Shown here: piece by piece, positions 18,496-27,540 of the stretch | How the letters are laid out: every line of letters starts with the position of its first letter | Position numbering within the stretch: the first letter of the stretch is position 1 | NCBI GenBank assembly: GCA_944325775.1 | Contig: CALVBL010000007.1 | Span: forward strand, 5,538-69,537 | Source: an uncultured Helicobacter sp. | GTDB taxonomy: Bacteria; Campylobacterota; Campylobacteria; Campylobacterales; Helicobacteraceae | Reading direction: 5' to 3' | DNA length: 64,000 bases | The notes under the pieces: generated by a model | Seen by the model: the letters and a program-made list of their open reading frames with translations, nothing else | What the model was told of the DNA's origin: nothing | Database searches by the model: none | Made by a program: the position numbers and the translations under genes

Positions 18496-18575
18496 TTTGA
18501 GAGATTAACGTGCTTTTAGGGTAGGAGCTACCTTTGTCGGTAGTGATTATCCCAAAAATGCGCTAATCTCTCAAA
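18496..18575 (+). promoter_or_regulatory. Structured leader-like element with two competing inner hairpins
   Basis: The outer stem is TTTGAGAGATTA (18496-18507) with TAATCTCTCAAA (18564-18575), 12 perfect pairs, extended inward by weaker pairing. Inside, CTACC (18528-18532) can pair with GGTAG on its left (18520-18524) or with GGTAG on its right (18539-18543), but not both. It ends 57 bp before the glycosyltransferase ATG. A regulatory RNA leader or a small repeat element are both possible. I know of no named family. Confidence 0.4.
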
Positions 18576-18632
18576 GGAATATCCGAGATACAAAATTTCC
18601 CTAAGAATCTACCAGAAAAAGGAGGACACATT

Positions 18633-19668
18633 ATGGATACACACTACCACATCGTCTTTGGCTGCGACGAGCACTACATATCATATGCAGCAGTGGCTAT
18701 GCGCAGCATTGTGGATTCACTGCGCATAGAGGGTAGCACGACTGCGGGGGGGGGGAAGTAACTCCTTAAAAAATCTCCCCATTTGCTTCCACATCCTCTG
18801 CGACACCCTCACACAAGATACAAAAACCAAGCTCAAAACCCTAGAGTGCCACCTAAACGCCCGCTACCCTTGCACCATAGCACTGCATTATGTCTCTCAA
18901 GAGGATTTTAGGGATTTGCAGCCGTGGGGCGCGGATGGGACGAATTGGTGCGCGTATTTCCGCCTAAAGATCGGCGATGTCCTGTCTTTAGACATAACGC
19001 GCTGTGTGTATTTGGATGTGGATATCCTCGTGCTGGATGACATTCGGGAGCTTTGTGCGTATGAGCTGGGTAGCAAGGCGGTGGGTATGGTGCGCCATAT
19101 AGATTCTGGTAGCGGACCCCAAGCGCCTCAGAGAATGTTTGAGGCTAGCATAGAGCATAGGGATTATTGTAATTCTGGCGTGCTGGTGATGGATCTAGCC
19201 AAGTGGCGTAGCTATGATATGACGCGCATTAGGGATTTCCCGTATATGCGATTTCCCGATCAGGATTTTATCAACTACACTTTTAGGGATTGTGTGTGTT
19301 TTGTGCCGCTGCGCTGGAATCTCCAATGGAATCCCACCGCGATGCGCAATCTCGCACACAAGCACTGGGATGATGGGAGCAGCTACACCTACGCCCAATG
19401 CCAAGAAGCACTAAAGAGCCCTGCTATCGTGCATTTCATCGGTATGGGGCTTGAGCCGTGGAAGACCCTTGGCAGGAAGCTCCCCGATCAAGAAGATTTC
19501 GTGCATAATCCCTTTAGAACACTCTGGTGGGAAGTCGCGAGGCGCACGCCTTTTTATGGACGCATACGCTGGGGTTTTGCGCGGCGGGCGTTTGTAAAAA
19601 TCGTAGGGAGCTATATGAGGGTGTATGCCAAGCCACTCTACCACGCGCTTAAAAAAATAATGACCTGA
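18633..19668 (+). CDS. Phase-variable GT8-family glycosyltransferase, currently OFF
   Basis: The ATG at 18633 has a strong AAAAAGGAGG site 7 bases upstream. It encodes MDTHYHIVFGCDEHYISYAA, the typical start of GT8 (RfaJ/LgtC-like) enzymes. At 18746-18755 there is a run of 10 G, and in this frame translation stops at TAA 18759-18761 after 42 residues. The remaining domain lies in the +1 frame: SNSLKNLPICFHILCD from 18757, the metal-binding YLDVDILVLDD, and a C-terminus at 19668. With 9 or 12 G the two parts join (344 residues with 9 G). The enzyme would add a hexose to lipopolysaccharide or another surface glycan. The reading frame is therefore switchable by slippage, not dead. Confidence 0.9.
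18746..18755. repeat. Poly-G tract (10 G), phase-variation switch
   Basis: A homopolymer within codons 38-41 of the GT8 gene. In-frame lengths are multiples of three (9 or 12); the 10 G seen here put the gene out of frame. Slipped-strand mispairing at such tracts is an established ON/OFF mechanism in Helicobacter and Campylobacter surface-sugar genes. Confidence 0.9.
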
Positions 19669-19772
19669 AGCGTTTTTGAAAACTCTGCGAAAAGAGCTAA
19701 AACGAAGTTTCTTTAGAAAAAGACAAGCCCCACCCAAAAATCGCGCAAAGACAAGCCTCTCGCACACCCAAA

Positions 19773-22361
19773 TTATGAATAAACAGCTTGGATATACTCG
19801 TGGCTATCGTCATCTTTTTCTAGGACAAACTGCACTTTTGAGCCATCTTTGAGCTTATCCTCTAGGATAAGCTCGGCGAGTTTGTCCTCTACTTCCTCAT
19901 ACAGAGCGCGCTTGAGCGGACGCGCCCCATAGATAGGATCAAACCCCGCTTTTGCGATGTATTCTTTAGCTTCATCACTTAGACTGATCTCTATGCCCTT
20001 TTGTCCTGCCACCTGCGCTATTTGGGCAAACATAATATCCACAATCCCCATAATGTCCCCAAGTGCTAGTGGATTAAAGATCACTACATCATCAAGCCTA
20101 TTTAAAAACTCCGGCTTGAAGTAGCCTTTGAGCAGATCGCGCACCGCACTCTCACGTTCATTTTTATCCTCTAGCTCTAAGATTCTATCACTTCCGATGT
20201 TGCTCGTTAGGATAATAATCGTGTTGGAAAAATCCACCACCACACCCTTATTATCTGTCAATCGCCCATCATCAAGCACTTGCAAGAGAACATTAAACAC
20301 ATCAGGGTGAGCCTTTTCGATCTCATCAAAGAGCACCACGCTATAGGGTTTGCGTCGTATCGCCTCTGTGAGCTGTCCGCCCTCCTCATAGCCCACATAG
20401 CCCGGTGCTGCACCCACGAGACGGCTTACCGAGTGCTTTTCCATATATTCGCTCATATCTAGCCGCACGAGGTTTTTGGGACTATCAAAGAGGAAGTTTG
20501 CCAAACTCTTAGCACTTTGGGTCTTACCCACGCCTGTGGGTCCCAAAAACAAAAAGCTGCCTATGGGGCGATTTGGTGCGCTGAGTCCTGCTTTATTGCG
20601 CTTAATGGCGCGTGCGATCGCGTGCAATGCCTCATCTTGCCCCACCACGCTTTTGCGTAGTTCGTCTTCTATACCTAGGATTCGCTCTTTTTGGCTCTGG
20701 AGCATTTTTTTGATAGGGATCTGTGTCCAGCGGCTCACGATCCCCGCGATGATTTCCTCTGTCACAGCATTTTTGAGCAATGTGCCATTTTGCACCATAT
20801 TATCCCACTTGGCTTGGAGCTTTTGCTCCTCTTCTTTGGCTTGGGGGATCTTGCCATAGTCTATTTCAGCAGCTTTGTTGTAGTCGCCATTACGTTTAGC
20901 GATTTCAGATTGACTCTGGAGTGAATCTAGCTGAGTCTTTAGCTCGGCGATTTGGCGGAATACCTCTTTTTCACTCTCAAACTGCGTCTCTAGCACGCGT
21001 TTTTCTTCATTATAGTTTGCTAGATCCTCTTGGATCTCTTGTAGGCGTGTGGCATTGTTTTTGTCCTTTTCCATATTAAGCGCTTGTTTTTCGACTTCTA
21101 GACTTTGAATCTGCCGTTTAATCTTGCTTAGCTCATAGGGCTCAGATTCTATTTGCATTTTGAGTTCGGCTGCGCCCTCATCGATCAGATCAATCGCCTT
21201 ATCGGGCAAAAATCTATCTGGAATATAGCGCTGTGAGAGTTTGACTGCCGCCACAAGAGCTGAATCCATAATACTCACATTATGATGCGCCTCAAGCTTT
21301 TGCTTGATACCGCGCAGGATCTGCAAAGCCTCGTTGGTGTTTGGTTCATTGAGTGTGATGGGTTGGAATCTCCTTGTAAGCGCGGCGTCTTTTTCAAAGT
21401 ATTTGCGATATTCTTTGAGCGTGGTCGCGCCTATGGTGTGGAGTTCGCCACGCGCTAGAGCAGGCTTTAGGATATTTGCAGCGTCCATACTGCCCTCACT
21501 CGCCCCAGCACCCACGATCGTGTGAATCTCATCGATAAAAAGTATGATATTCCCTGCTTTTTTCACTTCATTGATCACTGCCTTTAGCCGCTCTTCAAAC
21601 TCCCCGCGATACTTTGCCCCCGCGATGAGCGCACTCATATCTAGAGCGATCACGCGCTTATTTTGGAGTGAGAGAGGCACGGCTTTTGTCACGATTTTTT
21701 GTGCTAATCCCTCCACCGCAGCGGTTTTACCCACGCCGGGTTCGCCCAGCAAGATAGGATTGTTTTTGGTTTTGCGGATGAGGATCTGCATCATCGCTGT
21801 GATCTCCTCATCGCGCCCTATCACTGGATCTATGGCATTTTCTAAGGCTTTTTTTGTCAGATCAATGCCGTATTTTTCTAGTGACTCGAGGTTGGAGTCG
21901 TCGTTTTGGTCGTTGATTTTTGTCCCTGCGCGGATAGATTCTAAGGTTTTTTTGAGTTCATTGCTATCAAGGTATTTGCTAAAAATATCCCTAAAGGCTT
22001 GGTGTGCGAGATTAGCAATGATGAAGCTATCCACCGCTATATAGCTATCGCCATTTCGTGTGGCTTCGCCTTGAGCTTGTGCGAGGGCATCACTCAAGCC
22101 CTTGCTTATGCTTAGATTCTCTTTTGATACGCTAGAGGACTTGGGGAGCTTATCGACTACACTACGCGCTTCTAACTCTATGGGGGCTTTGTCGATGTTG
22201 AGTTTGTTTAAGGCTTGGTTGAGTATGGACTGGGTGTTGGTGAGCATTGCCCAAAACATATGCGCGACATCGATTTCTTGATTTTGACTATGGAGGGCGA
22301 GTGCGGCTGCGCTATCGAGGTTTTCTTTGAGTTGGTTTGTGAGTTTTTCAAAAATATTCAT
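19773..22361 (-). CDS. clpB: ATP-dependent disaggregase ClpB
   Basis: 862 residues from ATG 22359-22361, chosen because AAGGAG lies 6 bases upstream. A TTG 15 bases earlier is less likely. It has the Clp N-domain, first AAA+ module (GEPGVGKTAAVEGLA; FIDEIHTIVGAG), the long coiled-coil M-domain (about 400-520) and second AAA+ module (GPTGVGKTQSAKSLA; LFDEIEKAHPDVFNVLLQVL). ClpB works with DnaK to resolve protein aggregates after heat shock. A consensus sigma-70 promoter with an HspR-like operator lies upstream. It converges with the glycosyltransferase gene. Confidence 0.97.
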   Translation of the reverse strand: MNIFEKLTNQLKENLDSAAALALHSQNQEIDVAHMFWAMLTNTQSILNQALNKLNIDKAPIELEARSVVDKLPKSSSVSKENLSISKGLSDALAQAQGEATRNGDSYIAVDSFIIANLAHQAFRDIFSKYLDSNELKKTLESIRAGTKINDQNDDSNLESLEKYGIDLTKKALENAIDPVIGRDEEITAMMQILIRKTKNNPILLGEPGVGKTAAVEGLAQKIVTKAVPLSLQNKRVIALDMSALIAGAKYRGEFEERLKAVINEVKKAGNIILFIDEIHTIVGAGASEGSMDAANILKPALARGELHTIGATTLKEYRKYFEKDAALTRRFQPITLNEPNTNEALQILRGIKQKLEAHHNVSIMDSALVAAVKLSQRYIPDRFLPDKAIDLIDEGAAELKMQIESEPYELSKIKRQIQSLEVEKQALNMEKDKNNATRLQEIQEDLANYNEEKRVLETQFESEKEVFRQIAELKTQLDSLQSQSEIAKRNGDYNKAAEIDYGKIPQAKEEEQKLQAKWDNMVQNGTLLKNAVTEEIIAGIVSRWTQIPIKKMLQSQKERILGIEDELRKSVVGQDEALHAIARAIKRNKAGLSAPNRPIGSFLFLGPTGVGKTQSAKSLANFLFDSPKNLVRLDMSEYMEKHSVSRLVGAAPGYVGYEEGGQLTEAIRRKPYSVVLFDEIEKAHPDVFNVLLQVLDDGRLTDNKGVVVDFSNTIIILTSNIGSDRILELEDKNERESAVRDLLKGYFKPEFLNRLDDVVIFNPLALGDIMGIVDIMFAQIAQVAGQKGIEISLSDEAKEYIAKAGFDPIYGARPLKRALYEEVEDKLAELILEDKLKDGSKVQFVLEKDDDSHEYIQAVYS

Positions 22362-22392
22362 AACATTCTCCTTCAATCTTAAGTTAAATGGT

Positions 22393-22421
22393 ATTATATA
22401 AGTTTAGTCATTTAATGTCAA
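22393..22421 (-). promoter_or_regulatory. clpB promoter (consensus sigma-70)
   Basis: On the minus strand TTGACA (22416-22421) and TATAAT (22393-22398) are separated by exactly 17 bases, a perfect housekeeping promoter pointing into clpB. Such a full consensus is rare in Helicobacter, where the -35 box is usually weak. Confidence 0.8.
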
Positions 22422-22422
22422 G
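22402..22422 (-). promoter_or_regulatory. Candidate HspR (HAIR-like) operator over the clpB promoter
   Basis: Read on the minus strand, CTTGACA - 7 bases - ACTAAAC overlaps the -35 box and spacer. The HAIR consensus recognised by HspR is CTTGAGT-N7-ACTCAAG; each half here matches at 5 of 7 positions with the exact spacer. HspR control of chaperone genes is known in H. pylori and Campylobacter. This site is an inference. Confidence 0.4.
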
Positions 22423-22488
22423 TTTATTTATAAAAATAGACATAATTTTATGTGTCAATATTCCAAAGTCTCACCAGATGCTTTGAAT

Positions 22489-23958
22489 CTATGTGTGCAG
22501 CCGATCCAAAAATACAAACTGCCCACAAAGCCTGCGAGCTAGGGAAATATCGTGTGTGATACAAATAATAGTGGTGGATTCTAAAGTCTGTAAAAACTCT
22601 ACGATCTCTATCTGCAGGGCAAAATCCAGCCCCGAGAGACTCTCATCGAGTATGAGAATCCGCGGTGAGACTAGTAGAGCACGCAATAAGCACACGCGCT
22701 GTAGCTCCCCACCAGAGAGCATAGCGGGATAAGCAGAGAGTATTGAGTGTGGGAGATGCACGCGCTCTAGGATCGGATCGATGAGATGATGTTGTGTGGT
22801 TTCATCGCGTATGTTTAGCAGATAGATGAGCGGTTCGATGAGATTGTCAAACACGCACAGAGAAGGGTTGAGCGAGCTTAGAGAATCTTGAAGTAAAATC
22901 TGTACCTGTGTATAAAACTCCCGCCCAAACGCATGCAGTGGCTTAGAATCTAGCGTGAGCTCCCCACTTTGAGGCGTGAGGAGGCGGCTTAGGATCTTGG
23001 CTAATGTGCTTTTACCACAGCCGCTAGGACCGATGATAGCGGTGTGTATGCCCTGATGGAGAGCGAGATTTATATTGTGGAGTACCGCTGTATGCGCGCG
23101 TGCGATGTGGTGTGTGTAGCTATAGCAGAGATTGTGTGCATAAAGCATAGGCGTGCTTGTGAGTTTGGGAGGTGTGCGCTGGGGTGAGCTAGGAGGCAGG
23201 ATAATCTCATCGCGATCCATCGCGCGCACCCTGCCTTTGCTGATATGATAAAATCTACTTGCCATACGCATCGCCACAGCTATATCGTGCGTGATGAGCA
23301 AAACCCCGATACAATGGGAATCTACGAGACTAAGAAGTGTCGTGAGAATCTCTTCTTGGGTGTGTGCATCGAGGTTGCTTGTAGGCTCATCGGCGAGCAA
23401 AAATGGCGTTTCGCGCAGCAGGGCTATGGCGATCATCGCGCGCTGGAGCATACCCCCACTAAGCATAAAAGGATAGGCTTTGAGTACAGATTCTATCTCA
23501 TGGCTCTCAAAGCCGCTTTGTTCAAACACACGATGTATGCGTGTGTGATCGTAGGGCTTGTGCAGGGCTTTGAGGGTTTCACGACAATGGGAATTGATAC
23601 TAAAGAGCGGATTGAAATAGCTCTGTGGGTTTTGAAGAATATGAGAAAAAAGTGCAGTGGGCGCGTGGGATATAGGGTGTCCATCGAGGAAAATCTCACC
23701 ACTGGTTTGCGTGAGATTTGAGGGAAGTGAAGTGCTAAGTGCGCGCATTGTGAGGGATTTACCGCTGCCACTTGCCCCAAGTAGTGCGGTGATGCTCCCG
23801 CGCGTGAGTGTGAGTTCTATAGAATCTAAAAGAAGCGCGTTATCAGCACACACGCTAAGGTTTTTGATAGTTATTTTGTTGCATTCTTTGCTATCGCAAG
23901 TCTGTGTGTCGCTCGTGTGCAGCCAAGCTCTCATCATTTGGCTTATGCATTGGCGCAT
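22489..23958 (-). CDS. Fused double ATPase of a nickel/peptide-type ABC importer
   Basis: 489 residues containing two complete ABC ATPase domains. First half: Walker A GASGSGKS, signature LSGGMLQRA, Walker B LLADEPTSNLD. Second half: Walker A GPSGCGKS, signature LSGGELQRV, Walker B LILDESLSGLD. In the peptide/nickel (Dpp/Opp/Nik) class these are usually two genes (nikD, nikE), so this is a fusion. It powers import by the NikB/NikC permeases encoded directly upstream. The exact start is uncertain: MMRAWLHT inside the N-terminus is an alternative. A 112-bp spacer separates it from nikC. Confidence 0.9.
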   Translation of the reverse strand: MRQCISQMMRAWLHTSDTQTCDSKECNKITIKNLSVCADNALLLDSIELTLTRGSITALLGASGSGKSLTMRALSTSLPSNLTQTSGEIFLDGHPISHAPTALFSHILQNPQSYFNPLFSINSHCRETLKALHKPYDHTRIHRVFEQSGFESHEIESVLKAYPFMLSGGMLQRAMIAIALLRETPFLLADEPTSNLDAHTQEEILTTLLSLVDSHCIGVLLITHDIAVAMRMASRFYHISKGRVRAMDRDEIILPPSSPQRTPPKLTSTPMLYAHNLCYSYTHHIARAHTAVLHNINLALHQGIHTAIIGPSGCGKSTLAKILSRLLTPQSGELTLDSKPLHAFGREFYTQVQILLQDSLSSLNPSLCVFDNLIEPLIYLLNIRDETTQHHLIDPILERVHLPHSILSAYPAMLSGGELQRVCLLRALLVSPRILILDESLSGLDFALQIEIVEFLQTLESTTIICITHDISLARRLCGQFVFLDRLHT

Positions 23959-24070
23959 AGCAAGTCCTTAGAATCTAACATAGATTCACAATTCACACTG
24001 CGTGTCATTGCTGCTACTTCATACACACACTTTGGCAAAAGAGCAGATTCTATGTTTTTCATAAGCAATC

Positions 24071-24955
24071 CTAATGCGTATGTGCAAACGGCACATCATA
24101 AAATTTGCGTAAATTTTCGCCGATGAGATTGCACAGCACCACACTCACAAACAACGCGCCTCCCGGATACAGCATAAGCTGCGGATAACTCCAAAGATAG
24201 TCTTTGCTCTCACTTAGCATTATGCCCCATTCTGCCATCGGGGCTTGCACGCCCAGCCCAATAAATGAAAGTGCAGCAATGTGTAACATCATATGCCCTA
24301 GATCCATACTTGCCAAAATCACGCACTGACTAAGCACTGGGCGCAAGATATGTCGCCTAAAGCTCTGCAAACGCGTGCAACCATAGCAGGTGGAGAGCGT
24401 GATGTATTCTTTGTGTTTGAGGCTTAGCACGATAGAGCGCACGATCCTCGCATACCATGCCCAATGTGTGAGGATAATCGCCAAAATCACATTGCCCACT
24501 CCCACACCGAGCACCCCCACAAAAAAGAGCGCAAGCACCAATGTAGGCATACTCAAAAATACATCGCACACGCGCATAATCACCCAATCCAGCCACCCAC
24601 CTACAAATCCACATAGCCCGCCTATACTGATCCCTAGCCCCAGCACACAAGCAAGTATGATCGCACTCGATCCTAGCGAGATACTTGCTCCCTGCAAGAT
24701 ACGCGAAAATACATCGCGCCCCAAATGATCGCAGCCAAAGAAATGCGATGCACTCATGGGGGCAAATTTTTGCGTGATGTCAATGGCGTTGGGATCATAG
24801 GGAGCGATATAGGGTGCTAGCAACGCGAGCAAGACAAGTAGGATAAAGGCAGCGATGGTGATCTTACTACCTATGATGGCAAAGGGATTTGTGCGCACGG
24901 GGGTTGTGTGAGCAGTTATATGGGTTACAGATTGGGCTATATTGGAGTGTTTCAT
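24071..24955 (-). CDS. nikC: Nickel/peptide ABC permease (NikC/DppC-like)
   Basis: 294 residues with about six membrane helices. An N-terminal extension (residues 1-30) precedes ALLAPYIAPYDPNAIDIT and FGCDHLGRDVFSRILQGA, the DppC/NikC signature. The EAA loop that contacts the ATPase follows (CYGCTRLQSFRRHILRPVL). Its start overlaps the nikB stop by 4 bases, so the two permeases are translationally coupled. Substrate assignment follows from the NikA-like binding protein two genes upstream. Confidence 0.85.
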   Translation of the reverse strand: MKHSNIAQSVTHITAHTTPVRTNPFAIIGSKITIAAFILLVLLALLAPYIAPYDPNAIDITQKFAPMSASHFFGCDHLGRDVFSRILQGASISLGSSAIILACVLGLGISIGGLCGFVGGWLDWVIMRVCDVFLSMPTLVLALFFVGVLGVGVGNVILAIILTHWAWYARIVRSIVLSLKHKEYITLSTCYGCTRLQSFRRHILRPVLSQCVILASMDLGHMMLHIAALSFIGLGVQAPMAEWGIMLSESKDYLWSYPQLMLYPGGALFVSVVLCNLIGENLRKFYDVPFAHTH

Positions 24956-25890
24956 CGCGCGCCTTTGAGGGAGATTCTAGGATCAAGGAAAGCATAGAGG
25001 ATGTCGGTTAGGATATTACAAAGTGTGAAAATCCCGCACAGCACAAGCACAAAGCATTGGATAATGGGATAGTCGTGATTGGCAATGGCTTGTATGCTAT
25101 AAAGCCCAATGCCCGGCAGAGCGAAAATACTCTCAATAAGCAAGCAGCCCCCTACAAGCTCACCGATATGCATACCAAAAGCCGTTACGATCGGTATGAG
25201 TGCGTTGTAAAGGATATGTTTGGTAATGATTTTGTATCGCGGGAGATTGCGGAGATTGGCATAGAGGATATGGTATTGTGAGCGTGCGTGGAGCATATTG
25301 GCGCGCACAAGACGTGCATTGATACAAATGGACATAAACGCAATACTAATGCTAGGCAGGATAAATGAGCTAAAGCTCCCATCGCCCACAGCTGGCAACC
25401 ACTGCAGTGATATACAAAAAAACGCAATGAGCAGCAACGCAAGCCAAAAATTTGGCACGCTCACACCGATGAGGCACAGAATCTGCAGGGCTTTATCTAA
25501 CCATTTGCCCTCATAGACTGCACTTAAGATCCCAAGCGGGATAGAGAGCAAAAGCGTGAGCAAAAACCCAAGAGCGACGAGGATCAGGGTATTTGGCAAA
25601 TAATAAAAAAACTCCACTCCCACGCTCCGTCCGCTCATATATGAAGTGCCAAAATCCCCATGCGCTACTGCACTAAGCCATATAGCATACTGCTCTAAGA
25701 GTGGCTTATCAAGCCCAAATTGCTCGGTAAGCTCGGTGATGAGCTGGGGGGTTTGAGGGATATGGGAATTTAGTAAAAACTGCGTGATCGGGTCTGTGCC
25801 GCCCAAACGCAAAAACGCAAAGATCGTAAACGAAGCGACAAACAAGATCGGTATGAGGCTCAAAAGCCGCTTGATGATGTAAGAGATCAT
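24952..25890 (-). CDS. nikB: Nickel/peptide ABC permease (NikB/DppB-like)
   Basis: 312 residues with about six membrane helices. It starts MISYIIKRLLSLIPILFVAS, the hallmark of DppB/NikB permeases, followed by GLDKPLLEQYAIWLSAVAHGDFG and ESIFALPGIGLYSIQAI. It pairs with the next permease to form the inner-membrane channel. Its start overlaps the nikA stop by 4 bases. Confidence 0.87.
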   Translation of the reverse strand: MISYIIKRLLSLIPILFVASFTIFAFLRLGGTDPITQFLLNSHIPQTPQLITELTEQFGLDKPLLEQYAIWLSAVAHGDFGTSYMSGRSVGVEFFYYLPNTLILVALGFLLTLLLSIPLGILSAVYEGKWLDKALQILCLIGVSVPNFWLALLLIAFFCISLQWLPAVGDGSFSSFILPSISIAFMSICINARLVRANMLHARSQYHILYANLRNLPRYKIITKHILYNALIPIVTAFGMHIGELVGGCLLIESIFALPGIGLYSIQAIANHDYPIIQCFVLVLCGIFTLCNILTDILYAFLDPRISLKGAR

Positions 25891-27461
25891 TTATACATTT
25901 CCCAAAAGGGTATCTCATAGCTAAGCACGCCCATTTGTATGCCTTTAAGCTCGCTAGTAGCGATAGCTTTGTTACGTTGGGTTGTGAGAGGGATATACAC
26001 ATAGCTTTGAGATAAAAGCTCTAAAATCTGTCCTAGCAGAGCCTTAGCACTATTAGAGCGCGGATCTTGGGATAAAAGCTCGGTGATGAGATACTGAATC
26101 TCCTTGACATTACTAAGCCCAGCTTGTGCGCTAAAATCTATGTGGCTTGGCGTGAGCATAGAATACAGAATGCTTAGCGGCTCATAAGGCACGCCCCATG
26201 TATCATTAAAAGATAACTCGAAATTGCCCTTTAGCTGTCTATTGCGATAGATCGTGGGTTCGCTGGCACTAAGTATGAGATTGATACCAAGAGATTTCAG
26301 CTCATGGGCGAGAATCTGTGCGAGCATTTTTTGGGCAGGGCTATCCCCACTATAGAGGAGCTCAAACGTGATGGGCGTGGGCATGTCCGCCAGCAGGGCT
26401 TTGGCTCTTGGCAGATCCGGCTCTTGGCAGGATTGTGAATTATGTGTCTTTGTAGAATCTTGCTTTTTAGCATCTTGGGGAGCTTTGGGATTAAACTCTG
26501 GCATATCCCCCCGCGTGATAAATAGCCAATCGCTACAAGATTGCATATCGCCATACACACCACGTACAAGCTCTTGCTTATCAATAGCGCGCGCGATTGC
26601 TTCGCGGAGATTTGCAGGGAGTTTGCTAGAGTTTAGCACCAAAGAAGTGGTAAAAATCGGGGGTGAGAGGTAGGTTTTTATACGCGTATCGTGTGCGAGC
26701 TGTTGGAACATCTCGATAGGGATCACATCATAGCCATAGATGAGATCGACCTGCCCACTTTTGAGCGCACTTAGCTTGGTGTTTGGGTCAAAAATCACGC
26801 GCATAATGATTGTATCAAAGTAGATTCCATTATAACGATCTTTATCCCAGTAGTATGGATTTTTGGCAAAGCTATCGCTCACCCCTAGTTGTGAATCTAT
26901 GAGCATATATGCGCCCGTGCCTATGGGCTTAGGATCGTGTTTGATGAGATCAAGATTCGGAGGGAACGCACTAGGGGCTAAAAATCTAAAAGGGCGTATG
27001 AGTGAAAGCTCATAGATCGTGGGCGCGTAGGGGTATTTGAGCCTTAACGTAATGTGGAAATCATCAATCTTACTCACAGAATCTATCGCATGGATAAGTC
27101 CGCACCACGAATGTCGCACTTTGTTTTTGAGGATAGATTCAAAGTTTAGCACCACCGCATCGGCATTAAACACCTCGCCATTAGAGAATCTCACGCCCTT
27201 ACGCAAAGTAAAGCTATAGGTTTTGCCATCATCACTAATCTCCCAAGAGGTTGCCAAAGAGGGTATGAGCATGCCGTCTTTATCTAAGCGCACTAAGCCC
27301 TCATAGAGCATATTTTGTGCAAACATTGCATTGGTATTATAGCCTTGGGGATTGAGTGCGCCGACATTTTGGCTGATAGCCATACGCAGTGTATTTTGTG
27401 CGCCCAAAGACGCGCTAAGACAACACAAAAACAAACAACATAAGCTTTTATAAAATGACAT
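25887..27461 (-). CDS. nikA: Nickel-binding periplasmic protein (NikA-like)
   Basis: About 524 residues from ATG 27459-27461. That start gives a clean signal peptide (MSFYKSLCCLFLCCLSASLG) and has AAGGGA upstream; a longer frame upstream is less likely. It is a family 5 solute-binding protein. Several stretches match E. coli NikA as I recall it: QNMLYEGLV, EISDDGKTYSFTLRKGVRFSNGE, RHSWCGL, RPFRFLAPS and IGTGAYML. A short Gln/Ser/Thr/Lys-rich insert lies near residue 340. It captures nickel, probably as a complex with a small chelator, for transport by NikBC and the fused ATPase. Nickel would supply urease and hydrogenase. Another metal-chelate or peptide ligand cannot be excluded. Confidence 0.83.
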   Translation of the reverse strand: MSFYKSLCCLFLCCLSASLGAQNTLRMAISQNVGALNPQGYNTNAMFAQNMLYEGLVRLDKDGMLIPSLATSWEISDDGKTYSFTLRKGVRFSNGEVFNADAVVLNFESILKNKVRHSWCGLIHAIDSVSKIDDFHITLRLKYPYAPTIYELSLIRPFRFLAPSAFPPNLDLIKHDPKPIGTGAYMLIDSQLGVSDSFAKNPYYWDKDRYNGIYFDTIIMRVIFDPNTKLSALKSGQVDLIYGYDVIPIEMFQQLAHDTRIKTYLSPPIFTTSLVLNSSKLPANLREAIARAIDKQELVRGVYGDMQSCSDWLFITRGDMPEFNPKAPQDAKKQDSTKTHNSQSCQEPDLPRAKALLADMPTPITFELLYSGDSPAQKMLAQILAHELKSLGINLILSASEPTIYRNRQLKGNFELSFNDTWGVPYEPLSILYSMLTPSHIDFSAQAGLSNVKEIQYLITELLSQDPRSNSAKALLGQILELLSQSYVYIPLTTQRNKAIATSELKGIQMGVLSYEIPFWEMYK

Positions 27462-27540
27462 TTTTGTATTATCCCTTAAAACAAAAGTAAAAAAGTATTG
27501 TAACAAAAATCCTCATAAAATGCCTAAAGGTCTTAAAGTA

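Larger units (their letters stand above)
18027..18632. other. 606-bp spacer rich in inverted repeats, no convincing gene
   Basis: Short open frames exist on the plus strand, but they have no ribosome binding site, no recognisable domain and odd composition. The spacer holds an AGATTCT/AGAATCT inverted pair (18068-18082), a G4/C4 hairpin (about 18103-18117), a 13-bp perfect hairpin (18291-18319) and a larger structured element (18496-18575) just before the glycosyltransferase gene. Several more AGAATCT-type words lie at 18330-18430. It may be decayed coding DNA or a repeat element plus a leader. Confidence 0.6.

Noticed and set aside
27462..27540. NikR-type operator in the nikA/TonB receptor spacer
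   Set aside because: TATTA and TAACA words exist but not at the 15-base spacing expected for Helicobacter NikR half-sites.
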